Source: Vampirovibrionales bacterium (GTDB lineage Bacteria; Cyanobacteriota; Vampirovibrionia; Vampirovibrionales; JAGQHJ01). Taken from it: a stretch of DNA of 33,034 nt. Position numbers and translations under genes: made by a program. The stretch lies in contig JANWIO010000012.1 in assembly GCA_025449835.1 (NCBI GenBank), positions 1-33,034 of the forward strand, read 5' to 3'. Positions 32,788 to 33,034 of this stretch are shown in pieces. The number at the start of each line of letters is the position of its first letter. The stretch's first letter is position 1. Under the pieces are notes generated by a model. That model had not been told where the DNA came from. It did not search any database and saw only the letters and a program-made list of their open reading frames with translations.

Positions 32788-33034
32788 CTACTGTTTTGGA
32801 TGATCTGCGGCCACAAAAGTTTCTAATGAAACACGGTCTTCAAGTTTAAATTGGCCATGACGTGTCCTCACCAAAGCCGATAAAAAAGCACCATAACTGG
32901 TTTGTCTCCCCATGGCTTCCGCAATGGATCGAATATACGTGCCACTGGAGCAATGAATATCAAAAATGGCCACCGGATGATCTGCTCCTGTATGTTGAAA
33001 ATCCGCTAGCTCAAGCGCATAAACCGTGGTTTTA
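32788..33034 (-). CDS. truB: tRNA pseudouridine-55 synthase TruB, central-C-terminal part with early stop
   Basis: The frame enters from the right edge and ends at TAG 32788. It has the TruB signature FDIHCSSGTYIRSIAEAMG (the family CSKGTYIRxLA motif), then SYGAFLSALVRTRHGQFKLE (family LG..A.L..LRRT..G.F). The enzyme makes pseudouridine 55 in the T-loop of tRNAs. The catalytic Asp is upstream, outside the window. The stop lies after VAADHPKQ, where other TruB proteins continue for another 60-90 residues, and homologous sequence does continue downstream in frame. The upstream 5' part is outside the window. Confidence 0.85.
   Translation of the reverse strand, partial: KTTVYALELADFQHTGADHPVAIFDIHCSSGTYIRSIAEAMGRQTSYGAFLSALVRTRHGQFKLEDRVSLETFVAADHPKQ

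Noticed and set aside
32542-33034. Genetic-code change reading TAG or TAA as an amino acid, as an explanation for truB
   Set aside because: secE ends in TAG, rplK, rplA and ispE in TAA, and the HD-GYP gene in TGA, all at the expected family lengths, so these codons act as stops here.

Overview
The window reads as ordinary chromosomal DNA of a moderately AT-rich bacterium. It contains core information-processing genes, a translation-associated operon and several lineage-specific small proteins. I see no integrase, transposase, phage structural gene or CRISPR array. The lineage is uncertain. The pgpH-ybeY-dgkA order, the L33 protein with two CxxC pairs, a REC-PAS-histidine kinase, glycogen synthase and abundant short hypothetical proteins would fit a non-photosynthetic relative of Cyanobacteria (Vampirovibrionia/Melainabacteria type), at low confidence. 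A tRNA-Trp gene without encoded CCA and frequent TTG/GTG starts behind strong Shine-Dalgarno (SD) sites are visible directly.

Layout. 1-1396 (-): the first 465 residues of a long protein of about 20-residue tandem repeats. 1805-3301 (+): receiver-PAS-histidine kinase. 3324-7324 (-): GNAT acetyltransferase, then dgkA, ybeY and a c-di-AMP phosphodiesterase (PgpH type) with overlapping ends. 7473-7934 (-): exported PDZ protein, divergent from an acylphosphatase/exported-protein pair (8081-9027, +) with a clear sigma70-type promoter. 9121-10713: three unrecognised small genes. 10755-11736: a divergent switch region in which a 45-residue protein (-) faces a LexA/CI-like repressor (+); their promoters share a palindromic -35. 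11733-16593 (-): pgsA-like, glgA and uvrA. 17111-18786 (+): a 63-residue protein followed by a tandem HD/HD-GYP protein, with hairpin-rich leaders. 18811-20998 (-): a DivIVA/coiled-coil protein, coaD and an HNH endonuclease. 21152-23815 (+): rpmG, tRNA-Trp, secE, nusG, rplK, rplA and a strong terminator. 23908-26615 (+): ROK kinase, rsmA and ispE, overlapping head to tail. 26775-26996 (+): small protein. 27070-29673 (-): unusual AAA+ ATPase. 29803-31606 (-): two DNA methyltransferases, one a clear Dam. 31721-32396 (-): two small unknown proteins. 32542-33034 (-): a truB gene interrupted by two in-frame stops.

How the genes relate. The right-central block is a translation/transcription cluster. 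Two HD-type cyclic-dinucleotide enzymes (PgpH for c-di-AMP, HD-GYP for c-di-GMP) and a two-component kinase supply signalling. The Dam methylase can in principle act on the GATC inside the shared -35 element of the divergent repressor switch.

The items most worth a second look are the truB gene with two stops but a preserved downstream reading frame, the AAA+ protein that looks like a dead Clp-type module fused to a live FtsH-type module without protease, the repeat protein at the left edge, and the divergent XRE-S24 switch with its previously unannotated 45-residue partner.
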